Source: Elgaria multicarinata webbii
Taxonomy: Eukaryota > Chordata > Lepidosauria > Squamata > Anguidae
Length of the DNA: 64,000 bases
NCBI RefSeq assembly: GCF_023053635.1
Contig: NC_086175.1
Location: 126,436,240 to 126,500,239 of the forward strand
Reading direction: 5' to 3'
The notes beneath the pieces are model-generated. The model was not told the origin of the DNA and searched no databases. It saw nothing but the letters and a program-made list of their open reading frames with translations. Each line of letters starts with the position of its first letter. Positions within the stretch are counted from its first letter, which is position 1. Positions 24,712-32,394 of this stretch are shown piece after piece. The position numbers and the translations under genes were made by a program.

Positions 24712-27686
24712 ATGCTATGTATTTTAATGGAATTTAAGCCCATAGGAAGCAAATGAGTGAACTTAACTGTTAAAATGGCCGCAGAACAATAACGGTGTGT
24801 TGTTGGCTCAGTGAAAAGAGAAGAAAAACACACACCTGGAAATGGGGCCGGGCCGGGGGTGTGGGGAGCCCCTTTTTGTGAATACGTTGTAACCCAAACT
24901 TTGAGAAGCTTTGAGACATTTTTTTTGGATCTTGGCCCTTCTGGTTTTACAGCCCCTATGCCTAAGTCTGCAACCCTGTGTACACTTGCTTGGGCGTACC
25001 TCTCGAACATTTAAAGGTTCACACTGTAACTGTCCTGATGGAAGTGGCACCTCTAGGAACAAGGATCCTGACCTTTTCCCTAGCTCACTTCAAACACAGG
25101 AAGCAGCCCTGTATCAGTCCAGACAGTCCATTATCCCAGTTTTGTAGCCTCCAGGGTCACAGAACCTCAAGCCCAGGGGCCAAAGACAGTCTTCCTGGGG
25201 TTCTCATCTGGCCAGCTCGGATTTCCTTTCCCTGGCCACCCAATTGTTTGGGGTCTTTCCCATTGCTTTTTAACTAGATGCCAAGACTTGAACCTAGAAC
25301 CTTCTGCACGCAAAGCATCTGCTCTACCACTGAGCCACAGTTCCCTCCTAATGTCTGAAGGTACAGGTAGCCTTGGCTTTATGACTAGATGCCTGTCCCC
25401 TTTGTCTCCCCCTTTCTCCGTCTCCATGTAGAGGCAACACACACACACTTCCAACTTCCCATATGTAAGTTTAGATGTGGGCTACACTGCAGGATGGGAA
25501 GTAATCCTAAATATGCTTTGCTGATACGTTGAATCTGCCTATCAACTTAGACAAGGAGAATTGTGTCCTGTCATCAGCTAATTTTCAGTATAAAATCAAG
25601 AAAGTGGAGCTCCTAAGAACTGGCAGAGGTGTCAACTCCCTTGGAAAAAGATGTTGAAGGAAATAAGTCCAAATTAAGCCAACATGTTAGACCAGTAGAG
25701 ATATGCTAGGCCTAAATGATCAGTTCTGGTAAAAGCTGTTGCAGGTTGGGAATAAGATGACCTTTCATCATGAGGTGTGAATGCAGAGAAAAGTGCGAAG
25801 AGCAAAGTTGAGTAGCTGAAACAGAATAAACTACCATGGCCAGCGTCTGGCCGATCAAAAGCACAGTAAGAGTGTTGCGCTCTTACCCCCCTTTGCATCC
25901 TTCCCCTCATGCCTTGGGGGGGGGATTTGGTTCCAGCGCACAAGGAGGAGCACACAGTGAGTTCTGTACTGTAGCCAGACCCCCCGAGGGCACTCCTTAT
26001 GCTCCTGCAAACATCTGCTTATGCAGTGTTTGGCACCTGATGTAACTTAAGTTTGAGGTCTGGATAGCCAAGGCTTCTTTGAAAGCTAACTTCTCGTATG
26101 GCTTCTGTCACTGTTGTATCTAAGTGGGTCTGTTGTCCTTATCTTTTGATCATCAGCCAGACTGCTTCCTAAGGAGTTGCATCCAGGAATTCACCTTTGC
26201 TAACCTCTGCATCTGTCACACCCATTGGGGCAGGTTTCAGCTTTGCATGCAGTCAGACTTTTTTCTTTTCTTTTAACCAGCCCACTTCAACCCCTAACAA
26301 CTTTCCTCCTAACTGCCTTCTCCATCATTACATTTTCTGCCTTCATGTTTCTGTCATTGAGGCCTTCTTTTTCTCTTTCCTTCTCTGCCATCTTTTCTCC
26401 CAGCTGTCTGCAGCATCCAGTCCATCCACTCAGAGTCCTCACAGAGCTTCAGGAAAGGATCCTTTTGCAGAGATCTCCCTCCAGGATTTCTTGTAGGACC
26501 ATTTAGGTATTCCTCGTTAACTCTGGGGGGCACCGGCGGCTTTGATACTGACTCATGTGTGTGTGTGTGTGTGTCAACACTTCGGCATAGACACAAGCAT
26601 CTCCTTGGCCTAGTAATATTTATTATCACGTTAAAATAACATATTTGGGCTCTGTAAATTTGCATGTTGTGATTCTGTGATGAGGTGTAAACCATGGCAG
26701 CTAATGTGGAATGGAGGACCTTGAGCAGAATACCGGGAATTATTATTTTTAAAAAAAGCTTCTTCATCATGGCGGAGAAAGATCTGAAAACAACAACTAT
26801 ACTATTTTTGTTGAAAGTAATCAATAGAAGGTTATGTGTGTATGTGGGGACTGGATCTTAACCATAGGCTGTTGCTGGTTCTTCCCTTTTGGGAGCTATT
26901 CTTTCCCCTTTAAGCTTCTCCTAGACGTTCCCTCTTCCCTCTTGTGAAATAATGCAATCTCACATTCTGTAGAACTTTGCAAACCCTGCAACTGAGCACA
27001 CTATAACAGATTAACAAACAAAAATTGTTGTTGCAAAATGCGTTCAGTCATTGGAATTCTCATCCTTCAGAATGCGCACTTTCCTTATTTTCTCATGCTG
27101 TCTGGAGGAGGATAGTACCCCTTTCTTGCCACATTTTTTGACATAGCCTCCTAGGGCTAAACCCCCAGGCGCTTTGAGAGATATGCTTCAATTTACTGTA
27201 GAAATCTACAATCCCTTTTGCAGTTTCCTTAATGCTGTTTTCTGTACAGTCGACTGTATTGTCAACTGCAGAACTGGCCCGGTGGCCCATTTATTTTGCA
27301 TCTCACCACAATCTCTGATCCTCTTTGTCACTCCAAGAGTTGCAACTACAGTTTGACTTCCTTTTTGGGTTAGCGGATGCCACAAATGCATGAATTGCCA
27401 TGCCCTCCAACTCTGCTGAATGGGGACAGAATAAGTCCCTTGGTGCTGTATTTACCTGTATATTTTATGAGAAGGTCGAAAGGTCTCCCAAAGAGTTTAT
27501 CCTTCCATTATACAGAGGCTGATGTTAGTGTATTGCTGGAATACCGCTGTGGACGCTGTCATTATGTTTAAGCCTATGTATAGTAAAAGGAGTTTTGAGG
27601 GGGGTGAGAGGTGGAGGTAGCGCTTCAATTGTGTGCAAAGAGGTAATATTGATGCCGCCTTGTCTCCTCAGATACAGTTCATGTAA
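3422..27686 (+). CDS. PICALM: PICALM (clathrin assembly lymphoid myeloid leukaemia protein), C-terminal half, spliced
   Basis: PICALM is a cytosolic endocytic adaptor. It binds PI(4,5)P2 through an N-terminal ANTH domain and recruits clathrin and AP-2 through an unstructured C-terminal tail. Only tail exons are here; the ANTH exons lie upstream of the window. Exon translations match the remembered vertebrate protein nearly residue for residue, for example [53 protein letters not shown] and the end IQFM. Every junction is GT-AG and all phases agree: the constitutive exons join at phases 1,1,1,2,0,0,0. Without the two putative cassette exons the window codes for about 230 residues; with them about 285. 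DPF and NPF motifs are present in the tail. The gene faces CCDC83 tail to tail, as on human 11q14. Identity is very secure; which isoforms are made is inferred. Confidence 0.97.
4146..4229 (+). CDS. PICALM: Putative PICALM cassette exon 1, carries two NPF motifs
   Basis: Open 84-nt segment with acceptor ...ggttctctag and donor gtataa, in phase 1 at both ends, so it can be included or skipped without changing the frame. In that frame it has no stop and reads [18 protein letters not shown]... followed by QLCHFTS. The two NPF tripeptides fit the role of the CALM tail as an EH-domain ligand. I do not remember this exon in the canonical human protein, so it is either a minor or tissue-specific isoform exon or lineage-specific. 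The exon call rests on splice signals, phase and motif content, not on transcript data. Confidence 0.72.
4509..4589 (+). CDS. PICALM: Putative PICALM cassette exon 2 ([13 protein letters not shown] ... AGLFGG)
   Basis: 81-nt open segment, 279 nt after cassette exon 1. The acceptor is ...cctttattag and the donor gtaggt; it is phase 1 on both sides. It reads [15 protein letters not shown]..., then [11 protein letters not shown], and joins in frame to the next exon as GFTPSPV. Symmetric phase, a length divisible by three and endocytic-tail-like composition support a real cassette exon. It may be spliced together with, or exclusive of, the exon at 4146. No transcript evidence is available here. 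Confidence 0.7.
5218..5467. repeat. Candidate inverted-repeat DNA element in PICALM intron
   Basis: A perfect 16-bp inverted repeat, ggttctttgagtggtc at 5219-5234 and its complement at 5451-5466, bounds about 250 bp of GC-richer sequence in an AT-rich intron. The wording resembles a dispersed reptile repeat, but I cannot name the family and only one copy is present. Confidence 0.45.
5468..9097. other. PICALM intron, mostly unrecognised
   Basis: 3.6 kb of intron between the putative cassette exons and the exon at 9098. It holds a compound microsatellite at 7974-8045, short homopolymer runs near 6231 and 8821, and no other element or exon that I can support. Confidence 0.5.
7974..8045. repeat. 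Compound microsatellite (CA)n(TA)n
   Basis: About 14 CA units run straight into about 21 TA units. Such compound tracts are typically hypervariable. Confidence 0.95.
9098..9205 (+). CDS. PICALM: PICALM exon ([24 protein letters not shown])
   Basis: 108 nt, phase 1 to phase 1, acceptor ...tgtctgtag, donor gtaggt. It encodes [19 protein letters not shown] then [17 protein letters not shown]. The human protein has FTPSPVAQPHPSAGLNVDF and NKSTNVIVDSGG here, so the first two thirds are nearly fixed and only the end varies. Confidence 0.97.
9707..9728 (+). repeat. (GT)11 microsatellite inside a PICALM 3' splice site
   Basis: Eleven GT units end seven bases before the exon at 9736, replacing the usual pyrimidine tract. 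The layout (TG)n-T3-AAAG resembles the (TG)m(T)n acceptor of human CFTR exon 9, where repeat length alters exon use. Confidence 0.93.
9736..9867 (+). CDS. PICALM: PICALM exon ([13 protein letters not shown] ... [12 protein letters not shown])
   Basis: 132 nt, phase 1 to 1, donor gtaagta. It encodes [17 protein letters not shown] and [14 protein letters not shown], the clathrin-interacting acidic stretch in the family's tail. The 3' splice site is odd: the place normally held by a pyrimidine tract is a (GT)11 repeat (9707-9728) followed by tttaaag. The exon is included in every PICALM isoform I know, so this acceptor is presumably used efficiently. Confidence 0.97.
9967..9997 (+). CDS. PICALM: PICALM micro-exon ([10 protein letters not shown])
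   Basis: 31-nt exon only 99 nt after the previous one. The acceptor is ...ttttgtaacag and the donor gtgagtg. It encodes LGIGNGTTK plus two bases of the following Asn codon (phase 1 in, phase 2 out). Sequence is identical to human in this stretch. The intron upstream is near the minimum size for vertebrate introns. Confidence 0.95.
10636..10735 (+). CDS. PICALM: PICALM exon ([21 protein letters not shown] ...)
   Basis: 100 nt, phase 2 to 0. The acceptor is ...atttatttgaag, with few pyrimidines, and the donor is gtgagt. It reads [19 protein letters not shown] then [15 protein letters not shown]; human has SQPGEKK and NAATM. The tail has tryptophan-centred motifs here, as in other CALM/AP180 proteins. 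Confidence 0.96.
10736..11562. other. PICALM intron with an unclassified repeat-like block
   Basis: Part of the 7.0 kb intron. The 11190-11400 block contains an internal inverted match (cccagcttcataaac / gtttatgaagctggg), suggesting a decayed palindromic element. Nothing coding is seen. Confidence 0.45.
11563..12672. mobile_element. Palindromic DNA element split by a CR1 insertion
   Basis: The left arm gaagacaccttaaaccatgg with ggctttaaccac is at 11574-11603. The complementary arm (ccatggttaaagccgtggtt, aaggtgtcttctgaac) is at 12568-12605, with a second related arm to about 12672. The CR1 at 11604-12544 sits between them, so the DNA element is older. Confidence 0.6.
11604..12544 (+). mobile_element. 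CR1 LINE, 5'-truncated, reverse transcriptase C-terminal part
   Basis: Translations include [20 protein letters not shown] (the FADD catalytic box), [20 protein letters not shown], and the 3' part [20 protein letters not shown] ... [12 protein letters not shown]. It ends in the CR1 signature ctattctatgattctatga. The reading frame is interrupted between the two open parts. Not a host gene. Confidence 0.95.
12673..13172. other. PICALM intron, nothing recognised
   Basis: Half a kilobase between two CR1 copies, with a G-run near 12687. No element or exon is supported. Confidence 0.5.
13173..13538 (-). mobile_element. CR1 LINE 3' fragment
   Basis: Begins with the reversed CR1 end tcatagaatagcagagttgg and codes on the - strand for [19 protein letters not shown] through [19 protein letters not shown]. 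It is opposite in orientation to the copy at 11604 and nearly as well preserved. Confidence 0.93.
13539..16257. other. PICALM intron, no recognised element
   Basis: 2.7 kb without a repeat family I know. A short (GT) run lies near 15067. Small open frames have no supporting splice context. Confidence 0.5.
16258..17090 (-). mobile_element. L2-type LINE, best-preserved copy, 207-codon open frame
   Basis: Starts (gene-wise 3') with (TTA)n at 16258-16297 and the atatagcaccatcaatgtac tail. The - strand frame 17082-16459 stays open for 207 codons and matches the C-terminus of L2/CR1-superfamily reverse transcriptases: [60 protein letters not shown]. It is 5'-truncated, lacking the catalytic core. 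Confidence 0.88.
17141..17193. repeat. (AT)26 microsatellite
   Basis: Uninterrupted AT dinucleotides directly upstream of unique intron sequence. Confidence 0.95.
17779..17838 (+). CDS. PICALM: PICALM exon ([20 protein letters not shown])
   Basis: 60 nt, phase 0 to 0. It has a good pyrimidine-rich acceptor (...tctctttcccactag) and donor gttagt. It encodes 20 residues, [18 protein letters not shown], against TGMIGYGI in human. It follows a 7.0 kb intron rich in CR1, MITE and L2 insertions. Confidence 0.96.
17995..18515 (-). mobile_element. L2-type LINE fragment (family with gggcggtataaa tail)
   Basis: A (TTTA) tail, then tatagcaccccataaccgaa and the coding remnant read on the - strand. Related copies are at 35037, 43404, 54550 and 29662. 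5'-truncated, in the intron after the PICALM exon at 17779. Confidence 0.75.
18930..19147. mobile_element. Non-autonomous TIR DNA element
   Basis: The left end aacctgttcagatgacatgc mirrors the right end (complement gggcctgttcagacaacaca), both followed by CTAAGCC. The interior has several near-palindromic ccatggtt motifs. The class (PIF/Harbinger or hAT) is not decided. Confidence 0.6.
19779..20022. mobile_element. hAT-like palindromic MITE containing a younger copy of its own family
   Basis: The outer copy has arms tggactacaactcccatta / gaagttgtagtcc and the right end ggttggggaaggctg. It is interrupted at 19872-19992. This family (arms ctccagatgttttggactac) recurs at about ten places in the window. 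Confidence 0.8.
19872..19992. mobile_element. hAT-like MITE with perfect 8-bp target duplication, nested
   Basis: 121-bp near-perfect palindrome from CAGCCTTCCTC to GAGGAAGGCTG, flanked by gcctagag at 19864-19871 and again at 19993-20000. An 8-bp duplication with CAG termini is diagnostic of hAT transposition. It is almost identical to 23858-23987, so both are of a young subfamily. Confidence 0.9.
20103..20207 (+). CDS. PICALM: PICALM penultimate exon ([14 protein letters not shown] ... GPVSGAQ)
   Basis: 105 nt, phase 0 to 0, acceptor ...ctcgatttttag, donor gtgggt. It encodes [18 protein letters not shown] and [17 protein letters not shown]. This includes a third kind of NPF site (PPNPFG), the most C-terminal EH-binding motif of CALM. 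If the following intron were retained the frame would add [12 protein letters not shown] and stop. Confidence 0.97.
20522..20815 (-). mobile_element. tRNA-derived SINE
   Basis: On the - strand it starts cgtgtggcgcagagtggtaa (box A), has gagttcgatcccagc (box B), then a MIR/CORE-like body with ggtcggtaaaatgagg. A close copy is at 46692 and a third at 40575. It is a SINE head, not a tRNA gene, because the folded tRNA is not complete. Confidence 0.85.
21006..21130. mobile_element. hAT-like palindromic MITE (old copy)
   Basis: Arms tcctccagatgttttggctt and, at the far end, cctccagatgttctggccta with a degenerate centre. Same family as 19779. Confidence 0.7.
21742..22247. mobile_element. GC-rich non-autonomous hAT-like element
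   Basis: 506 bp starting CAGGCCCGGTG and ending CGCCAGCCCTG (ends complementary over CAGG), flanked by a perfect 8-bp duplication cctggaat (21734-21741, 22248-22255). The interior is very GC- and CpG-rich and holds inverted copies (gccaggatgctgggg / ccccagcgtcctggc). It sits in the last PICALM intron. Overlapping open frames on both strands are composition artefacts. Confidence 0.85.
22859..23000. mobile_element. hAT-like palindromic MITE
   Basis: From CAGCCTTCCCCAACC to GGGAGGCTG, with arms tactacaattcccatcagt and catctggagggcacc. Diverged copy of the 19779 family. Confidence 0.78.
23858..23987. mobile_element. hAT-like palindromic MITE, young copy
   Basis: 130 bp, CAGCCTTCCTC ... GAGGAAGGCTG, almost identical to 19872-19992. 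The flanks share ggacct and ctagct but are rearranged, so the target duplication is not clean. Confidence 0.85.
24666..24710. repeat. (GT)22 microsatellite
   Basis: Pure GT run in the last PICALM intron; a shorter one is at 26556-26574. Confidence 0.95.
25095..25347 (-). mobile_element. tRNA-derived SINE (second family)
   Basis: The - strand head reads tgtggctcagtggtagagca (box A) and ggttcaagtc (box B), followed by gggaaagacccc and a tail with ctgatacagggctgcttcc. A partial copy is at 37040. It carries no intact tRNA fold. Confidence 0.8.
25348..27671. other. Last PICALM intron, 3' part, nothing recognised
   Basis: 2.3 kb with only a GT microsatellite at 26556-26574 and a G-run near 25917. 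It ends with a pyrimidine-rich acceptor for the four-codon final exon. Confidence 0.5.
27672..27686 (+). CDS. PICALM: PICALM last coding exon (IQFM and stop)
   Basis: After a 7,464-nt intron the acceptor tgtctcctcag is followed by ata cag ttc atg taa, giving I-Q-F-M-stop in phase 0. These are exactly the last four residues of vertebrate CALM (GAQIQFM). The coding part is so short that it is missed by open-reading-frame scans; its identity rests on the correct phase and the conserved tetrapeptide. Confidence 0.93.
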   Translation: MQFM

Positions 27687-29280
27687 CCGTGCCGGATGGA
27701 GTGGGTGAGAACAGTTCCAGAAAGACACGTGCTCAGAGACAAACCCTTCTTCCCAGCCAAATCAAAACGGATGTGTCTTGAACTCTCCGGTAGAACGACC
27801 CAGTAAAAATCACACGAGAATGATCCAGTTAAAATCACACAAGCCCACAACAACAGTGGGGAGCATCTAGGGAAGCCTCAGCACCTTCCAGCACTCGGTA
27901 TAAAGCCCAGAATTGCCACAATTTTGTTGTGGGATCTTTTTTCTCCCCTCCCTCCCCCTTCCTGGTGACCTAACATGTCAGTAACTCTCACCACCTGTTT
28001 CATAACCTGAATTGATAACACACACACACACACGAAGCCTCTTATTCTGCTATGAAGGGTAAAATACGTACCTGGAACTGCTATTTGGAATGAAGAGCTG
28101 GGCATCCTTTTACCGTTAACTCCAATGACTTTTCTCTAGAGGATCAAATCCTAACTCTCTAATTCCACAGTTTCCTCTCTTCAGTCCTCACAAATGTTAG
28201 ACTCAATAATGAAAAGTTTAACTTTTTTTTTTTAAAAAAAAAAGAATTATATATTCCGTTTGCATAGACATTCCTTTATGTATTATTGTTTGTATTTATT
28301 TATGATTATCAGTTTAAGTAACAGTGTATCACAAAGCCTCCTTGGTGGAGAAATGAGTGTGGATGTATACAACATGTCTCCCTTTTGCCATTCTTTTACT
28401 TTCTTCCCATTTTTTATCCACAAGAACAATTCTGATTCAGAGTGCATCTTCACCCGAATACGCACCCAACCACACAGAGCACTGAGTACGTTCAAAGGCC
28501 TGAAAACACCAATTGTTAAATCTCCACAGGAATCAGGTGTCAATGTATTAACCATCAGTTCTATTAAGAATGTTGGCACGGGGCAGCGGACAGCTGGCAA
28601 AGGAGCACAGTGATTTTTCGGACCAGGCGTTGGTGCTTCTAGAAAGAACTTTCCTTGCTTTGTGCTTGGCATGTCATTTATCTTACACTTGACATACAGC
28701 CTTTCCAAAATGAATGTGAGGAATTGCTTTCACTTTTAAAGACTTTCCTTCTTTAACGTACAACCCCCCCCCCCAATACAACTTCTGAGGTATTGTTTGA
28801 AAAATACCTTGACCTCTTCTCCCCCCCCTCCCCCTCTTCATTTGGCTAGTGCCATTTCCATGATCATGTACCATGAACTAGAATTAAAAATCTCAGAAGG
28901 GAAGTAGTATCTTTACATAAGGGCCTAATCCTCCAAAAAGTTCTCCAGCGGAAGCTCTAATTCAGAAGGAGGACTTAGGCCGGAGGATTTCCCGGTTCAT
29001 TGGCCTCTCGATGTGTAGGAATCCTTTTAGTTTTCTGCAGAATTTGAAGCAGCGCTGTTGATCGGTGCTTTGTGTAAATACATCATAAACTAGTTTGGGT
29101 GGCATCTGGGGCCTTAAGAAGGATAGTCGAAGGCATGAAAGCAATTCTGTACATGAATTAAGCATACTTGCTGCATTGTCTCCGCAGATTCTATTTTTGT
29201 TTAAAATGTTAAAATGTACGTTAGCAAAAAAAAAGAAAAAAGGTGGATTTTCAAATAAAATGCAGCTTCCACAGAACTTT
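27687..29280 (+). other. PICALM: PICALM 3' UTR (probable extent)
   Basis: Sequence after the stop codon runs for about 1.6 kb without a recognisable transposon until the likely poly(A) signal at 29254. It contains a short (CA) run near 28021, poly-A/poly-T stretches near 28225 and 29226, and no long open frame. Freedom from repeats, in a window full of them, fits a constrained UTR. The 3' limit is inferred. Confidence 0.6.
29254..29259 (+). promoter_or_regulatory. Likely PICALM poly(A) signal AATAAA
   Basis: AATAAA lies about 1.57 kb after the stop, followed 30-70 nt later by GT-rich sequence (tgttatgg, ggttggttgatggtg). It is the first canonical hexamer I noticed in good context after the stop. 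Confidence 0.5.
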
Positions 29281-29498
29281 TGTTATGGAATGAAAGTCTG
29301 CTATGGTTGGTTGATGGTGAGGTATGTGGGTTTATTTGCTGTGCCGCAAGGCAAAATGTCCTTTGGTCACTGAAACAATGTGCAATCTTTAGGGAGGGTA
29401 TTTCGTACTAGCAGCTGCAGACTGAATACTGCCTGTTTTTTTACTTGGCCTCTGATGGTAGTGGGTAGCTGACAATGCCTTGCTTGTAGGTGCTCATA

Positions 29499-29808
29499 GG
29501 CCTAATCTACACCAGGCAGGATATTACACTGTGAAAGTAATACGAAAGTGGTATATAAAAGGCAGGAGCCACACCAAGCAGGGTATAGCGGTCTGAAAGT
29601 GGTATATGGTGTGTGTCAATGGGCCCCAACAGTTGTCAGTGCACTTCAATACCTTTATTGAAGTGCACCTATGTGAACCGCCCAGAGAGCTCCGGCTATT
29701 GGGTGGTATAGAAATGTAATAAATAAATAAATAATAAATATAAAGCAGTAGTGTGGCTCCTGCCTTTTACATACCGCTTTCAATATCCTGCTTGGTGTAG
29801 ATTAGGCC
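29499..29808. mobile_element. Long-TIR non-autonomous DNA element with an L2 tail inside
   Basis: The termini ggcctaatctacaccaggca and the complement of cttggtgtagattaggcc form inverted repeats that continue for about 70 bp (through ggcaggagccacac). A LINE 3' end at 29662-29742 occupies the centre. It lies just past the PICALM poly(A) signal. Confidence 0.75.
29662..29742 (+). mobile_element. L2-type LINE 3' end
   Basis: tgaaccgcccagagagctcc then gggtggtatagaaatg and an (AAAT) tail. Only the last 80 bp are present. Confidence 0.75.
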
Positions 29809-31324
29809 ACAGTCACCTAACCTTATAAATTCAACATGCCCAATTTCTCTTGTCAGAATGTACCATGCAGGGCAGGTGAATTTAATACTAAAGGGTAATG
29901 TCTGAATTGTGCCAGGTTCGTACCACTGGGTTTGTGCCATCTTTTCTTCAGTGCCGCTATACTTGATGCAGGGTTTCCTTAAGGCAGAGTTCTCAAAGAG
30001 GTAGTAAATGTGTCGGGGCTGAACTACTTCAAACTGCATTGTCAGGGAGAAGACTCTCAGCCATTGCAAGTTCTGCCGATTGGACTAGAGTGGCCGCTGC
30101 CACTTGCCAGGGGACTCTGTAGTCACCGAAAATAACCAACTGTGTGTGACAAAATAGTCAACACGCGACAACCAATGGTGGTTCAAATAATCAACTCTGC
30201 ACAGTGTTGGTTATTTTGGCTGAATTACTGTGGTGTGAAAAAGTCACGACAGATAGCACAATAGCCAACTGTTGACTATTTAACCCACTGTTGGTTACTA
30301 TGCCATCTGAACGCAGGCAGCGTCTATTAATTAGAAGAGCATTCAATCATGAAAGTCCTATCTTTCTCTTCCCCCTCCCCTGCACTCCTCTTCCATACAG
30401 ATGTCTGAACGATCAACATAGATTGTGTCCAAGCCTCTCAGGTAACTTCTGGGAAAGAAGTTACTTGTTGCCTCAGTCTTGTTATACTGATATTCAGTTA
30501 GCATTGTTCTTGCATTATTTCCCTCCACATAAGAACCCAAGAAGAGCCATGCTGGTTCAGACCAAGGTTGGCTTAGCCCTGCTGTGTCGAAGGAATTTTG
30601 AGGCAGATTTCCCATTGTTTAGTAACAGGAACAGCATTTCCTTTTGTAGAACACATGCCTGAAACTTGTACGTGTAATGGTCACACAACAAAGAACATGG
30701 TATATTGCCTACAAAAACGTGAGGGAGATAATTCAATCACTTTTCGAAAAAGCTCTAAACCAAAGTCTATTGTTGCCCAAAACCCTATCCACCTATCTGT
30801 CTGAAATTTGGCACGCTTAATACCTCCGAAAGTGCAACGATGCCTGCAAATATTGAATTCTGACAAAATGCTAGAATTTATTCGTTGATTTTCAGTGGTA
30901 GTCAATAGGCACAAAGCCTTGGATTTCTGAATCAAGATTTGGATTTGCCCTGAGTTAAATTTGACAGCTGCCAAATCAGTCCAAACTGAAACTTGTGGTT
31001 GGCAGTCGTTAAGCAGCAAAGTGTAAAACCCTACACCAGTCAAGAACTATCCAGCAGTAATATGAATCTCCTGCAACCCCTTTGCTTGAGAACTGTTTAT
31101 TTCACATTTGTGTGCCTGAAGTGAATCCTGAAGAGGCATAAACAACAAAACCCATCCCATCCTCTGACAAAATGTGTGAGCAGGATTGCAGATTCCCACT
31201 CCTAGAATTTCCTAATCACAGTATTTTACTTCGGGTTGAAGAAAGACTTCTTCTACGTACACCAGCATGAGCTTTCAACTATGGATTGTGCACATCAGCA
31301 TTGGATATTTCTGTTCAATATAAG
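29809..31324. other. PICALM-CCDC83 spacer
   Basis: Between the convergent genes. It includes a possible decayed palindromic element at about 30110-30300 (aaatagtcaac / gttgactattt) and a short reversed CR1 end at 30527-30571 (agccatgctggttcagacca). No gene is supported. Confidence 0.5.
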
Positions 31325-31748
31325 AGACTGATACAGGGACTTGAGTACATGCCCTGTGAGGACAGGCTGAAGGAACTTGGGATGTTCAGTCTGGAAAAAA
31401 GACTGAGGGGAGACTTGTTAGCAGTGTGTTCAGGTACATAAAAGGATGCCTCAGGGAAGATGGTCAAGAACTATTTCCCATGGCCACAGAAATTAGGACC
31501 TGAAATAATGGGTATAAGCATGCTAATTACCTAGGTTCCAATTAAATATAAGTAAAAACTTCCTGACGGTAAGATCTGTACAAGTGGAACAGTATACCCA
31601 TGGAGGTTGTGGGTTCTCCTTCTCTGGAGGTTTTTAAGAAGAGGCTGGACAGCCACCTCTCATAGATGGTTTAATTGGTTTTCCTGCATACTGCAGAGGG
31701 TTGAACTAGATGATCCTTGTGGTCTCTTCCAACTCCACAATTCTAAAA
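31325..31748 (+). mobile_element. CR1 LINE 3' fragment, diverged
   Basis: Carries the CR1 reading-frame remnant (ggctgaaggaacttgggatg, agactgaggggagacttg) and the 3' UTR ggttgaactagatgatcctt with ctcttccaactccacaattc. More diverged than the copy at 11604. Confidence 0.85.
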
Positions 31749-32115
31749 TGTGAACCAGGAAGTCTTACTCAAATCTCACCCTTTTTGCAAACTGACAAGG
31801 TGGATTGGGGCCAGTCACCCCAATCTCATACCCTTCCCCTACCCTTATGTAACATATGGACACTTATTGAGTGTCAGACGGTTATTAAGTGGTGGTTAGA
31901 ATTACTGAAAGAATACATGTGAAGATTTTTCAATGCTCTGAAAGTACTTTCATAAATGTCAAGTCATCATCATCATCCCCCTATGGACACAATTCAAAAG
32001 TATTTCTTTGGGGCCACTTCAGAACCAGTTGCTGTAGTAGCTCAGATCTTGAGTTTGGTGGGAATGTAGCATATTCAATGTACACATTCTTGCTAACGCA
32101 TCCAATTTAAACCTT

Positions 32116-32121
32116 TTTAAT
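32116..32121 (-). promoter_or_regulatory. Possible CCDC83 poly(A) signal ATTAAA
   Basis: ATTAAA on the - strand about 97 nt after the stop, followed by TG-rich sequence (aatgtgtacattg). If used, the 3' UTR is only about 120 nt. This is inferred from the hexamer alone. Confidence 0.35.
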
Positions 32122-32217
32122 CTATATGTCAACTGGACATTTTATACAAAGGAGCCTCAGCAACCTATATCCTGTCTACAGCTTCAAGAACTAGTTTCTA
32201 TCTTCTCTTTCACATTT

Positions 32218-32394
32218 TTAAGGAAATACAGATTTGATCATCTGGTAGGTGATGTGGTGGGATGACCTCCTGGGGTCATATTTCTCTTCAAGCTGGGTTT
32301 TGCTTGGAATTTCTTTGATGTCTTCATGGATCGCCATGGTCTGGCCGACTACGCTCATTAACTTCACCTCCAAAGATCCGAGATCCTTGTACTC
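32218..32394 (-). CDS. CCDC83: CCDC83 exon 10 (last; VKLMSV ... [13 protein letters not shown] and stop)
   Basis: 177 nt including the TAA at 32220-32218. The acceptor is ctgaactccag. It reads [37 protein letters not shown] and [13 protein letters not shown]; human has DYVNLGPLGVKLMSVESK and SHITYKMMKSFL. The strong end-to-end match indicates a functional protein. Confidence 0.95.
   Translation of the reverse strand, partial: EYKDLGSLEVKLMSVVGQTMAIHEDIKEIPSKTQLEEKYDPRRSSHHITYQMIKSVFP

Noticed and set aside
24483-25010. 175-codon frame on the - strand
   Set aside because: It is carried through the GT microsatellite (reading as a Thr-His run) and has no family resemblance.
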